Origin: Arthrobacter castelli DSM 16402
GTDB lineage: Bacteria > Actinomycetota > Actinomycetes > Actinomycetales > Micrococcaceae
Length of the DNA stretch: 64,000 nucleotides
NCBI RefSeq assembly: GCF_000430705.1
Contig: NZ_KE387201.1
Location: 3,922-67,921 of the forward strand
Direction: 5' to 3'
How positions within the stretch are numbered: the first letter of the stretch is position 1; every line of letters begins with the position of its first letter. A program made the position numbers and the translations under genes. Of this stretch, positions 9,258 through 17,442 are shown one piece after another. Under the pieces are notes generated by a model that had not been told where the DNA came from, made no database searches, and saw only the letters and a list, made by a program, of their open reading frames with translations.

Positions 9258-9875
9258 ATGAGCGTTGACCAGACAGCCGACGATTCGCTGCTGACAGTGC
9301 GCGGCCGGGCCAAGGCATCCCGGCGGCGCGCGCTGCTGGCGGCCGCCGCGGACCTCTTCGCCGCCCGGGGCTTCAACGGAGTTTCGATCGAGGATCTGGG
9401 TGCCGCGGCCGGCGTCAGTGGACCGGCCGTCTACCGCCACTTCACGGGCAAGCACGCTGTGCTGGCATCGCTGCTGGTCGGCGTGAGCCAGGACCTGTAC
9501 GACGGCGGGCAGGCAGTCGTTGCCGCGGCAAAAGACGACCAGGCAGCCTTACGTGGGCTGATCGAATTCCAGGTCGATTTCGCGCTCACCCATGCCGACG
9601 TCATCCGGGTCCAGGACCGGGAGCTGGAGACACTCTCCGACGACGCGGGCCACCATGTCCGCACCCTGCAGCGGCAATACGTGGAAGCCTGGGTCGACGT
9701 ACTCGCGAGGGTGCAGCCGGACACTGGCCGGGAACTGCTGCGCATGCGCGCCCACGCGGCCTTCGGCCTGATTAACTCCACCCCCCACTCCAACCATCGC
9801 GGGCGCACCACGAAGGATGTGGATGCACTGCGGGGCATCCTGGAGCAAATGGCCTGGGCGGCGCTGAACTGCTGA
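9258..9875 (+). CDS. TetR regulator of the leucine operon
   Basis: A 205-aa TetR-family repressor. HTH in residues 20-70: RRRALLAAAADLFAARG, then VSIEDLGAAAGVSGPAVYRH with the typical recognition helix GPAVYRHF; a C-terminal ligand domain follows. ATG 9258 is set by AGGAGGTG ending 4 nt upstream; an earlier ATG at 9216 lacks a ribosome site. It is divergent from the carboxylase operon, the same arrangement as mycobacterial Rv2506 with accD1/accA1. The effector is expected to be an acyl-CoA of leucine breakdown (inference). It probably also represses itself through the shared operators. Confidence 0.9.
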   Translation: MSVDQTADDSLLTVRGRAKASRRRALLAAAADLFAARGFNGVSIEDLGAAAGVSGPAVYRHFTGKHAVLASLLVGVSQDLYDGGQAVVAAAKDDQAALRGLIEFQVDFALTHADVIRVQDRELETLSDDAGHHVRTLQRQYVEAWVDVLARVQPDTGRELLRMRAHAAFGLINSTPHSNHRGRTTKDVDALRGILEQMAWAALNC

Positions 9876-9890
9876 CCCCGGGACCGTTTG

Positions 9891-10131
9891 ATAGCTCCCT
9901 TATTGCCCGGGTTTCCAACTGTCGTTTAACCATAAAGGTGCTGCCGGCCCGGCCGGCAGCCAGTGCTTCGCGCAGACCAGGATGGTTCTTGTTCCTGCCG
10001 GTGGTTCCGCGACCCACATATATCCGCTTGGGGTTGATCCCCAACGCTTCCAGTGCATCTATTTGGGCGGTAATGTCCTGCTCATCGGTGGAGCAACGGC
10101 AATTAGCCAATTGGTAATTCGGACATGCCAA
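9891..10131 (-). pseudogene. Serine recombinase (resolvase) N-terminal remnant
   Basis: The minus strand reads STDEQDITAQIDALEALGI, then PKRIYVGRGTTGRNKNHPG and LREALAAGRAGSTFMV. This is the first ~75 residues of a Tn3-type resolvase catalytic domain. The normal start (IGYARVSTDEQ) is degraded to NYQLANCRCSTDEQ, which would lose the catalytic-Ser region's context, and after residue 80 the frame reads through the 3' end of the tetR gene as noise. The HTH domain is absent. It is therefore a relic marking an old insertion at the edge of the accessory block. The stretch 9876-10202 holds nothing else. Confidence 0.75.
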
Positions 10132-10202
10132 GCATGTGTCTCATATAAGGCCCGCGGGATTCTATACGGGACACCTCTTACGGGACGATCTCCGGGCTGC
10201 AA

Positions 10203-10817
10203 CTACCGTTGTAGCCCGGAGATGAGGTTGTTGAGTCCTGCTTTGATTCGGTCGCGGCTCATCTGATCGTGGTGGCGTTGGTGAGTGTAGAGGCCGGCGG
10301 CGAGTGGAGCCAAGAGCGCGTCGGCGAGGTAGGTGGCGTCTGCCTCGGGTCGGGCCTGTGCGATCAAATCTCTGAGGTGTCGGTGGTGTACGGCGTAGGG
10401 GCCGCTGCGATATCGGCGCGGAGAGGGCATCATCGCCTCGGCGGGGGCCATGAGGGAGCCGTACTCTTCGAGGACGTCGGCATAGGAATGCAGGAAAGCA
10501 CGGATGCGTTCGACCGGGTCAGCCCCCGGACCAAGTGGCGGAGGGCCAGCGGTGATGGCTCGCTGCAACTGGTGCTCGCGTTGGTTCATCATCGCCTCAA
10601 CGAGACCGCCGTGGTCACCGAAGCGCCGGTAGACAGTGCCCACACCCACACCTGCAACCCGAGCAACTTCATTCATCGTCAGCGAATCGACCCCACGCGA
10701 CGAGACCAGGTCCTGTGCGGCGGACAGGATCCTGGCTCTGTTCCGCGCGGCGTCTGCACGCTCATGCGCCTTCTCGGACCGCGCTTCGAGTGATGAGTCC
10801 GCCTGCAGCTGGTCCAT
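10203..10817 (-). CDS. TetR-family transcriptional regulator
   Basis: A 204-aa TetR-type repressor with an N-terminal HTH (RILSAAQDLVSSRGVDSLTM, then VARVAGVGVGTVYRRFGDHG) and a SBP-like C-terminal domain of the kind annotated TetR_C SBP (residues 95-195). ATG 10817 is preceded by AAGGGAGATG. It is divergent from DoxX and an MFS exporter, with two perfect palindromes in between, so it probably represses that pair and itself. The inducer is unknown, presumably a toxic organic compound exported by the MFS protein. Confidence 0.9.
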   Translation of the reverse strand: MDQLQADSSLEARSEKAHERADAARNRARILSAAQDLVSSRGVDSLTMNEVARVAGVGVGTVYRRFGDHGGLVEAMMNQREHQLQRAITAGPPPLGPGADPVERIRAFLHSYADVLEEYGSLMAPAEAMMPSPRRYRSGPYAVHHRHLRDLIAQARPEADATYLADALLAPLAAGLYTHQRHHDQMSRDRIKAGLNNLISGLQR

Positions 10818-10875
10818 GACATCTCCCTTTCATCGCCGGCCCCTTGCAGCATCTTATCCGATCAACCTTGACAAC

Positions 10876-10918
10876 CGGATAGCGATCCGATTCCATATTA
10901 TAAACGGATAGTTATCCG
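10876..10918. promoter_or_regulatory. Two CGGAT palindromic operators
   Basis: CGGATAGCGATCCG at 10876-10889 (5-bp arms) and CGGATAGTTATCCG at 10905-10918 (perfect 6-bp arms) share the half-site CGGATA and lie 29 bp apart. A third half-site TTATCCG occurs at 10854-10860. A TTGACA box at 10868-10873 overlaps the first site, which would fit promoter occlusion. The divergent TetR is the obvious ligand. Confidence 0.7.
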
Positions 10919-10943
10919 GTAGTTCCGATTTTGGGAGGTAGGC

Positions 10944-11483
10944 ATGTTCGATGTTGGTTTAGTGTTGGTGCGCGCTCCGGTCGGGGCGTTGTTGGTCGGT
11001 CATGGTGTGCAGAAGCTGTCGCGGCGCCTCGGAGGCCCTGTCCGAACCGGGGAGGCGTTCGAGGCGATGGGGTATCGGCGGGGGCCGGCGATGGCGGTGC
11101 TGGCCGGTGTCACTGAGATCGCCGCCGGTGTGGGGTTGGCGGCCGGTGCGGCCACGCCCTTGGCCGCGGCCGGTGCCGTTGGTGTCATGACGAATGCGGC
11201 CGCCACCGCACACCGACACCGCGGGCTGTGGGCCGATAACGGAGGGTTCGAATACCCGCTTGTAGTAGCGACCGTGGCATCCGGCATCGCCATCCATGGA
11301 CCCGGTGCCGTTTCGGTCGATGCCGCTTCCGGGTTGGAGCGCTCTGGCCTTGGCTGGGGAGGCGCATCAATGAGCATGGGCTTGGGCGGTGCCTTGGCGC
11401 TATTGGCTGCCGCGTACCGGCCATCGGATACCCGAGATCCGGATGCAGATCAAACGGTCGGCAATGGTGTGGCCCATGGCTAA
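10944..11483 (+). CDS. DoxX family membrane protein
   Basis: A 179-aa polytopic membrane protein of the DoxX type, with four hydrophobic stretches: VLVRAPVGALLVGHGVQKL, AVLAGVTEIAAGVGLAAGAA, the ATPLAAAGAVGVM region, and MSMGLGGALALLAAAY. The GHGVQKL motif at residue 19 is the family signature (GxxK). ATG 10944 follows GGGAGG. It overlaps the downstream MFS gene by 8 bases, so the two are co-translated, probably under the divergent TetR. DoxX proteins often sit in thiol/oxidative or xenobiotic stress operons; no specific reaction can be assigned. Confidence 0.85.
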   Translation: MFDVGLVLVRAPVGALLVGHGVQKLSRRLGGPVRTGEAFEAMGYRRGPAMAVLAGVTEIAAGVGLAAGAATPLAAAGAVGVMTNAAATAHRHRGLWADNGGFEYPLVVATVASGIAIHGPGAVSVDAASGLERSGLGWGGASMSMGLGGALALLAAAYRPSDTRDPDADQTVGNGVAHG

Positions 11484-12915
11484 GAGCACGGTCCGGTCGT
11501 ATCCTCGGCGACAGGGTCGGTCATGGCTGGTGCTGGGGCTGTTGTGCCTGGCCCAGTTCATGGTGATCCTGGATACCACCATCGTGAACGTGGCACTGCC
11601 ATCGATCCGCTCCGACCTCGGCTTCGAGTCCGGGGCCGGGTTGCAGTACGTGATCTCGCTGTATGCGCTAACTTTTGGCGGCTGCCTGATCTTGGCCGGG
11701 CGGGCCGCCGACTTGTTCGGGCGCCGCCGCATCTTCGTAACTGGGCTGGTCGTCTTCGCATTATCTTCCATAGTCTGCGGACTCGCGCCGACGCCATCGG
11801 CGTTGCTGATTGCCCGGATGGTGCAGGGGCTGGGTAGCGCTATGACGTCCGCGGCTGCCTTGGCGCTATTGCTTGCCACGTTCCAAGAGGGACCGGATCG
11901 AAACCGTGCTCTCGGGGCGTGGGGCGCGGTCGGCGGCGCGGCCGGTGCGTGCGGACTTGTCCTCGGCGGCTTGCTGACGGCAGTGGCCTGGCCGTGGGTG
12001 TTCTTCATCAACGTCCCGGTCGCAATCATCGCCGCGATCGGATCGGTCCGGCTGCTGCCGGGTCCGGTTAGTCATACGCAGGCCCGTCGACTGGATCTGC
12101 CCGGGGCCGGCGCGGTCACGGCCGGACTTGGCCTGTTGATCCTCGGCCTTACCCGGATCGACCGCAACGGGTTCACCGCCGTCACCGTCACGTCACTGGC
12201 CGGCTCGCTTGTGCTGCTGGCCGTCTTTGTGTGGATCGAACGACAGGCCTCAGATCCATTGGTCCGATTCAGTCTGTTCCGCACCCCCGGAGTGGCTGGA
12301 GCGAACCTCGTGCTCGTTATCGTGACCGCGATCGTCGCCTCAAACCTGTTCTTCACAACACTGTACGTCCAACGGATCATAGGCTACGATCCGGTGTTGA
12401 CGGGGCTGGCCTTCCTGCCGAACAGTCTGCTCGTGGTACTCGGCTCCACCGGCGCATCGCATCTTCTGGGGCGCGCCAGTGCACGCGCCATACTCACCAC
12501 CGGCCTGACTATCCTGGCCGCAGGTTCATTACTGCTGTCGCTGATTCCCACCAAGCACCCCAGCTACATGACCGATGTACTGCCCGGATTCGCCCTGACC
12601 GGGCTGGGACTCGGACTCGCCATCGTAGCCACCACCACCGCCGCGACTCGCGGCATCAACCACCACGATCAAGGACTGGCCTCCGGGCTGGTCAACACCG
12701 CCCAACAAGTCGGATTCGCCGTCGGCATCGCAGCCATCGTCGCAGTCGCCACCGCCGTCACCAACACCGCCAGCGGCCAAACCACCGAACGGCTCATCAC
12801 CGGCTACACTGCCGGATACCTCACCGGCGCCGCCCTCGCCGCCCTCGCAGCGCTAATCACACTAGTGACCCTACCCGGCCGCGAACCACACAAAGTTCCC
12901 AACAACCACTCCTGA
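11476..12915 (+). CDS. MFS transporter, DHA2 (14-TM) drug exporter
   Basis: A 479-aa major facilitator. The DHA2 signature LDTTIVNVALPSIRSDLG lies in TM1, followed by GRAADLFGRRRIFVTGL (motif A, cytoplasmic loop 2-3) and IARMVQGLGSAM (motif B). The length and hydrophobic pattern fit 14 TM segments. I take ATG 11476, inside the 3' end of doxX; the open frame reaches back to 11389, but that would give an implausible soluble N-terminus. Proton-driven export of a hydrophobic compound is expected, controlled by the TetR gene at 10203-10817. Confidence 0.9.
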   Translation: MAKSTVRSYPRRQGRSWLVLGLLCLAQFMVILDTTIVNVALPSIRSDLGFESGAGLQYVISLYALTFGGCLILAGRAADLFGRRRIFVTGLVVFALSSIVCGLAPTPSALLIARMVQGLGSAMTSAAALALLLATFQEGPDRNRALGAWGAVGGAAGACGLVLGGLLTAVAWPWVFFINVPVAIIAAIGSVRLLPGPVSHTQARRLDLPGAGAVTAGLGLLILGLTRIDRNGFTAVTVTSLAGSLVLLAVFVWIERQASDPLVRFSLFRTPGVAGANLVLVIVTAIVASNLFFTTLYVQRIIGYDPVLTGLAFLPNSLLVVLGSTGASHLLGRASARAILTTGLTILAAGSLLLSLIPTKHPSYMTDVLPGFALTGLGLGLAIVATTTAATRGINHHDQGLASGLVNTAQQVGFAVGIAAIVAVATAVTNTASGQTTERLITGYTAGYLTGAALAALAALITLVTLPGREPHKVPNNHS

Positions 12916-13053
12916 CAGTCCACCTCGATAGACCATCCCGCTGCGGGCCGGTGTCCATGCATTGTTCAGCGGCAGGTCTCTCGACGGATTCCTTGACATA
13001 GACCATCGTGGTGTTACCGTTTATATGAGATAACCAGTAACCCGTAGGGAGAG

Positions 13054-13869
13054 ATGATGGTTGAGTGGACGTTGCCTGAGCGGTGGGATGCAGGAGACGG
13101 AGAAGTCCATTGGGGCGCATTCGGGGAAGGTCCCGCGATGGTCCTCCTCCATGGCACGCCGTTCTCGTCGTTCATCTGGAGGGACATCGTCCCCGTGCTC
13201 GCTCGCGATCACACGGTATATGTTTGGGACATGCTCGGCTTCGGCGCATCCGGCAAGGACTCTCTGGATGTGAGTCTTCGACGGCAGGCGACGATCTTTG
13301 TCGATCTTCTCCAGCACTGGGGCATCGAAACCCCTCGCGTGGTCGCCCATGATGTGGGAGGAGTGGTCGCATTGCGTACCACGCTGCTGCACGAGATGAC
13401 ATTCCGTTCGCTCACGCTCATCGATGCGGCCAGCGTGACAGGGTGGGGTTCGGGCGGATTCTTCCAGGCCGTGCACGCGCATCCGGGTGCTTTCAGCGAG
13501 CTGCCCGATTGGGCGAGCGACGCCCTAGTCGACGCCAAGATCCGGTCGGGAAGCCACATGGGGCTGCGGGCGGACGCACGGCAGGCCTATGTTGATCAAT
13601 GGGCGACACCAGAGGCCAGGCTAGCGTTCTACCGGCAGTATGCGCAGGGCGGCGAAGAGCACACCGGGGAGTTGCAGGACCTGTTGGGGTCGCTGACCGT
13701 TCCACTGCATGTTATCTGGGGTGCTCAGGACCGGTGGCTCGACCTGGACTACGCGCGTCGTCTCGTGGAGGCGCTTCCCCGGCAGACAAGGTTCTCGGTG
13801 ATCGAAGGTGCCGGACATATGGTGCCGGAGGATCAACCCGGGGCGCTACTCCAACTGCTGAGCGAATGA
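13054..13869 (+). CDS. Alpha/beta hydrolase with aspartate nucleophile
   Basis: A 271-aa alpha/beta hydrolase. The oxyanion-hole segment is LLHGTPFSSFIWRD, the nucleophile elbow reads VAHDVGGVVAL (Asp near residue 100 instead of Ser), the acid lies in VIWGAQDRWLDLD and the base in GAGHMVPED. An Asp nucleophile is known in haloalkane and fluoroacetate dehalogenases and in epoxide hydrolases, so a dehalogenase or epoxide hydrolase activity is possible, though the substrate is unknown. ATG 13054 follows AGGGAGAG. Its stop overlaps the CGNR gene as ATGA. A TTGACA lies at 12993-12998 upstream without a well-spaced -10. Confidence 0.85.
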   Translation: MMVEWTLPERWDAGDGEVHWGAFGEGPAMVLLHGTPFSSFIWRDIVPVLARDHTVYVWDMLGFGASGKDSLDVSLRRQATIFVDLLQHWGIETPRVVAHDVGGVVALRTTLLHEMTFRSLTLIDAASVTGWGSGGFFQAVHAHPGAFSELPDWASDALVDAKIRSGSHMGLRADARQAYVDQWATPEARLAFYRQYAQGGEEHTGELQDLLGSLTVPLHVIWGAQDRWLDLDYARRLVEALPRQTRFSVIEGAGHMVPEDQPGALLQLLSE

Positions 13870-14393
13870 CCGCGTTCTCCTCCGGTGCTCCCGAGGAACT
13901 GCGAGTCATCGAGGACTTCTGCAACACCGCGATCCTGCTTCATGACATCGATGAGCTGCGGACCGTGCCCGACGCTCGCGACTGGCTCAACCGGGCCGGA
14001 TGGGATCCGATTGCGAGCGACCGAGAGCTGTCCCGCCTGCGTGACGAGCGGGAGACGATCCGCACCTTCCTCGTCGACCGGTCCGATCCGAGCGCCCGCC
14101 ATAGTCTGAATGAGCTGGGGCAACGGCATTGGGCCGGTGCACGCGTGGATGACGATGGCTGGCTGGCCCTCGTTCCTGCCGCTGGCTCGATCTCACCAGC
14201 CGGCTCAGCCGTCGAAGCCCTCTTGCTCAACGGCCTGACCGCATCGGGGCGGCGGCTCAAAGCCTGCGCATCGGACACGTGCCGGTACGTGTTCTACGAC
14301 GCTTCGCGACCTCGCACGCGAGTCTGGTGCGATATGAAAGTCTGCGGGGCCAGAAGCAAGATGCGCGACTACCGGATCCGGCTCGATTCATAA
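13866..14393 (+). CDS. CGNR zinc-finger (ABATE domain) protein
   Basis: A 175-aa protein with an N-terminal ABATE-type domain (residues 10-115) and a C-terminal treble-clef zinc finger: CASDTCRYVFYDAS, then VWCDMKVCGARSKMRDYR. The eponymous CGNR motif reads CGAR here, although all four zinc-binding Cys are present. Members are presumed stress-linked transcription regulators. It is coupled to the upstream hydrolase (ATGA overlap), so it may regulate that operon. The frame is open from 13599 in a different reading of the hydrolase, which I reject in favour of ATG 13866. Confidence 0.88.
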   Translation: MTAFSSGAPEELRVIEDFCNTAILLHDIDELRTVPDARDWLNRAGWDPIASDRELSRLRDERETIRTFLVDRSDPSARHSLNELGQRHWAGARVDDDGWLALVPAAGSISPAGSAVEALLLNGLTASGRRLKACASDTCRYVFYDASRPRTRVWCDMKVCGARSKMRDYRIRLDS

Positions 14394-14476
14394 TGGACTA
14401 ACCGCCGACCTTAGCCAAGATTCCCGTCGCCGGAACGGGTCTCCAGTGAAGGATCGGTTTACGGGCCGGCACCCCG

Positions 14477-14974
14477 TTACCGATCGGAGCTCGACTCAAA
14501 GTGCGCGAGCAGCATCCGCAGGGAAAGATCCACGTGCTGACCTTGCCATGCTGCGATATATCCCTCCCGTGGTGTGCCGGCGTCCCCAGACCCCGGTCCA
14601 TTTGAAGGCTGAGGAATTGTGTCAGCATCCTTCCATCGGTAGTGAACAAATCTAAAGGGAAGCCTTACGGGTAAGACAGCCCCAGGGCGCTCTGTCGTCG
14701 TCTGCACGAGGTCGTGAGTGGTTCGATTCCGCGCATAGCGCAGACCCTCGAGAAGTTGGGCTTTGCTCTCAAGGACTCCTTCTCGTGGTCGACCTGCAAT
14801 ATCATCGAGGCAGGCCGCCCAGAACAGAGCCTCACCGACGGCCCCAAATCGCAATGCTTCCTCTGAGACCTGGAGTTCCCCTGACAGGGCTGTTGCTCGT
14901 TCCCATCGATCTACAGCCATCCTTAGCGCTTCAAAACACAGATGCCGTTCTGAGGTTGGGTTAGCAGTATTCAC
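14477..14974 (-). CDS. Hypothetical protein, 165 aa
   Basis: I do not recognise the family. The protein is mostly helical, with RHLCFEALRMAVDRWERA at the start, WAACLDDIAGRPREG in the middle and an ARNRTTHDLVQ segment that recalls HEPN-like or AbiV-type helices (RxxxxH), but that is a weak resemblance. The start GTG 14974 is supported by a TAGTCT box 6 nt upstream (14981-14986), the leaderless pattern seen elsewhere in the window. It ends inside a long convergent gap after the CGNR gene; bases 14398-14476 hold nothing recognisable. Confidence 0.6.
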   Translation of the reverse strand: MNTANPTSERHLCFEALRMAVDRWERATALSGELQVSEEALRFGAVGEALFWAACLDDIAGRPREGVLESKAQLLEGLRYARNRTTHDLVQTTTERPGAVLPVRLPFRFVHYRWKDADTIPQPSNGPGSGDAGTPREGYIAAWQGQHVDLSLRMLLAHFESSSDR

Positions 14975-14980
14975 GTTCTC

Positions 14981-14986
14981 AGACTA
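14981..14986 (-). promoter_or_regulatory. -10 box TAGTCT, leaderless
   Basis: Reads TAGTCT on the minus strand; a 6-nt spacer then GTG 14974, so transcription should start at or next to the start codon. Confidence 0.5.
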
Positions 14987-15078
14987 GAACGCGACGACGT
15001 AGAGACAATGCCTGGCCGTTCCTGAGCGGGCAGCGTGGCGGCGCGCCCCGTATGCCGATGGCGAAGTGGGACACCTCG

Positions 15079-15084
15079 TAGGAT
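15079..15084 (+). promoter_or_regulatory. -10 box TAGGAT, leaderless
   Basis: TAGGAT with a 6-nt spacer to GTG 15091, the start of the GNAT gene; no convincing ribosome site. Confidence 0.5.
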
Positions 15085-15090
15085 GGCACG

Positions 15091-15603
15091 GTGAAACCAA
15101 ACGACACCGAACGCTTGCGCTTTCGCGCTATGGCCGCGGACGACCTCGACAAGATAGCTGCTCTGCTTGGTGATCCCGTCGTGATGACCTACTATCCTGA
15201 ACCCAAGACGAGGGATCACGCTCGTGCATGGATCGACTGGAATCAGCAAAACTATGCACAACACGGGCATGGCCTCTGGATGGTGGAAACACACAATGGT
15301 GGTTTCCTCGGGGATTGTGGGCTGACTTGGCAGGAGGTAAACGGCCGGCCGATGCCGGAAGTTGGCTATCACATGCGAGCCGATGTGCAGGGGCATGGCT
15401 ACGCGACGGAGGCGGCAGCGGCGTGCCGGGACTTCGCGCGAGAATCGCTGGGAGTAACCGAACTTGTTGCGATCACTCATCCGGAAAACGTCGCGTCCCA
15501 AAGGGTAGCGGAGAAGATCGGCATGCGATTCATCGAAGATGACCATGGAGGCGCATTCCCTGTTCGAACCGTCCTCGGAATGACCTTCCCGACGACTCAT
15601 TAG
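15091..15603 (+). CDS. GNAT family N-acetyltransferase (RimJ/RimL type)
   Basis: A 170-aa acetyltransferase of the RimJ/RimL type, which transfers acetyl from acetyl-CoA to an amine. It opens TERLRFRAMAADDLD, has the cofactor-binding beta4/helix3 region EVGYHMRADVQGHGYATEAA (the Q/RxxGxG/A-type pyrophosphate loop as QGHGYA) and the C-terminal HPENVASQRVAEKIGMRF typical of this branch. The GTG 15091 start is 6 nt after a TAGGAT box, suggesting leaderless translation. The substrate is unknown; antibiotic, ribosomal-protein or small-molecule amines are all possible. Confidence 0.9.
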   Translation: MKPNDTERLRFRAMAADDLDKIAALLGDPVVMTYYPEPKTRDHARAWIDWNQQNYAQHGHGLWMVETHNGGFLGDCGLTWQEVNGRPMPEVGYHMRADVQGHGYATEAAAACRDFARESLGVTELVAITHPENVASQRVAEKIGMRFIEDDHGGAFPVRTVLGMTFPTTH

Positions 15604-15633
15604 CCGATCCGCAACCGGGGTGCTGTCTCCGGG

Positions 15634-15639
15634 TAGTCT
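15634..15639 (+). promoter_or_regulatory. -10 box TAGTCT, leaderless
   Basis: TAGTCT with a 7-nt spacer to ATG 15647 of the cupin gene. Confidence 0.5.
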
Positions 15640-15646
15640 CCCCTAT

Positions 15647-15994
15647 ATGGCGTACAAGATCGTTGATCCGGCGACGGTGGCCACGGGGCCGGGCCTCCAT
15701 CCCGCCGCGAGCCCGTTCGACAAGCGTGTAAGCGAAGCCCTCGGCATCAGCGCTTTCGAGGTCTACAAGGTCGAGTTGCCGCCGGAAGCCGAAACCGTGC
15801 GTCACGATCACCTCGACGACGGAGTCGAGGATCTTTACTTCATCGTCTCCGGCGATGGCTGGGCGTTCGTTGACGACGAACCCGTCCCGCTTCAGCCAGG
15901 GCTCTTCGTAGGAGTAACCGTCGAGTCAGCGCGGCAACTTCGAGCGGGCAGCGGCGGGCTAAGCTTCGTCGCGATTTGCGGCAAACCGCACTGA
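15647..15994 (+). CDS. Cupin domain protein
   Basis: A 115-aa single-domain cupin. Motif 1 is seen as VRHDHLDDGVEDLYFIVSG and motif 2 as VPLQPGLFVGVTVESARQL. The metal-binding His pair of motif 1 is reduced (HDH present) and motif 2 lacks the usual PxxxxH His, where it has VESARQL, so metal binding is uncertain. ATG 15647 is chosen over an in-frame codon at 15620 because the TAGTCT box ends 7 nt upstream. It follows the GNAT gene by 43 bases but has its own promoter. No function can be assigned. Bases 15995-16177 contain nothing recognisable. Confidence 0.8.
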   Translation: MAYKIVDPATVATGPGLHPAASPFDKRVSEALGISAFEVYKVELPPEAETVRHDHLDDGVEDLYFIVSGDGWAFVDDEPVPLQPGLFVGVTVESARQLRAGSGGLSFVAICGKPH

Positions 15995-16177
15995 GCGGAT
16001 GGTGCAGCTTCAATCACGCGAGCTACGGAGTCGACTCCGCTTCCGGTCGCCATCGGTGGCTGACACACGTCAAGGCACTGTTCGGTGCGTACGGTTGTCA
16101 TTCGGTTGCGTCGACGTGGCTGGAGTTCCTTCGAAGGCTGGTCCGGGTCGGCTGCATGGGTGTGAGACGCTGCAAGG

Positions 16178-17368
16178 GTGGATCAACGTACCGCGATCGT
16201 GGTCGGAGGAGGAATTGCCGGTCTAGCCGCCGCTGCCGGCCTGGTGCGGGCCGGTTGGCGGGTCACCGTCCTAGAGCAACGCCAGGATCATGTGGAAGTG
16301 GGCGCCGGCCTGGCAATCACCCGCAATGGCATGGCGGCACTGGAGGGCATCTGCGCCGGTACGACGGTGCATGCGGCGGGGTACCAGGCCTTTGTTGCCG
16401 GCACCCGGAACTATCGCGGCCGCTGGCTGCTGAGGATCCCCGATACCCGCGGCGACCCTGACTCGATGAACTGGGTCTGCGGGGTGCACCGCCGACGGCT
16501 GCACCAAGCGTTGGCAACCGCGGCGGGAGAAGCCGAACTGCTGACGGGGGCGCAAGTTCGCGCCGTCGAGGCCGGCGACCCCGCGGGCGCGGCGGCGCGA
16601 GTCACCTGGCGTAAGGACGGGAGCGAGCACGCCGCCTGGGCCGATCTCGTGGTGGCCGCAGACGGCATCGGCAGCACCGTCCGCACCCAGCTGTTTCCGG
16701 ACTGCCGGCTTGCCTACAGCGGCAAGACCAGCTGGCGCGCAGTTATCAGCGCCACCAATGACGTGGACGAACGCTTCACCATCACCTGGGGACCGGGCAC
16801 CGAGTTCGGCGCCGTGCGGATCAGTCACCGGGAGGTCTACTGGTACGGCTACTTCCACTATCCTGCCGACACCGCGATCCACGACGAGCTCGCAGCCGCG
16901 CGCCGGCACTTCGCCCGCTGGCCCCTCGACGTCCAGCGCGTCGTCGGTGCAACGGAACCCGAACAGCTCATACGGCAAGACGTGTACCACCTGACTGTCC
17001 CGCTCCCTACCTACACACACGGACGGGTCGTGGTCATTGGCGACGCGGCGCACGCCATGCTACCCACGATGGGCCAAGGCGCCAACACCGCGCTAGAGGA
17101 CGCCGTCTGCGTTGGTCGCATGATCGCCGCACCTGTCCACGTCGGCGCTGACCTGAGCGACGCCATGGCCCGCTTCGACCAGGCCCGCCGGCCACGTACA
17201 CAGGCAATCGCCCAGCGCTCACGACTAACCGAGCGGGTCGGCGCCGACCTCCGAACGCGCTGGTCACAAGCCTTACGCGATGCCGCCATGCGGATAATGC
17301 CGCCAGCGGCGACCGCCAAAGCCGGCAGCCAGGTGCTGCGATGGCGCCCACCCCCAAACCCACACTGA
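16178..17368 (+). CDS. FAD-dependent monooxygenase
   Basis: A 396-aa class A flavoprotein hydroxylase. Rossmann GxGxxG at the N-terminus (VVGGGIAGLAAAAGLVRAGW), the DG motif LVVAADGIGSTVRTQLFP near residue 165, and the GD motif VVVIGDAAHAMLPTMGQGAN near residue 285, which contacts FAD ribose and substrate. It would hydroxylate an aromatic or related ring using NAD(P)H and O2, in the cytoplasm. The start is GTG 16178 with only AAGG upstream. It is a single gene with no pathway partners nearby. Confidence 0.9.
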   Translation: MDQRTAIVVGGGIAGLAAAAGLVRAGWRVTVLEQRQDHVEVGAGLAITRNGMAALEGICAGTTVHAAGYQAFVAGTRNYRGRWLLRIPDTRGDPDSMNWVCGVHRRRLHQALATAAGEAELLTGAQVRAVEAGDPAGAAARVTWRKDGSEHAAWADLVVAADGIGSTVRTQLFPDCRLAYSGKTSWRAVISATNDVDERFTITWGPGTEFGAVRISHREVYWYGYFHYPADTAIHDELAAARRHFARWPLDVQRVVGATEPEQLIRQDVYHLTVPLPTYTHGRVVVIGDAAHAMLPTMGQGANTALEDAVCVGRMIAAPVHVGADLSDAMARFDQARRPRTQAIAQRSRLTERVGADLRTRWSQALRDAAMRIMPPAATAKAGSQVLRWRPPPNPH

Positions 17369-17442
17369 CACCGACCGAACTACTGCCGGATCTGCCCAGC
17401 GGAGTGTCCGCTGAGCCATCCCTCAGCGGGCACCATCTATGA

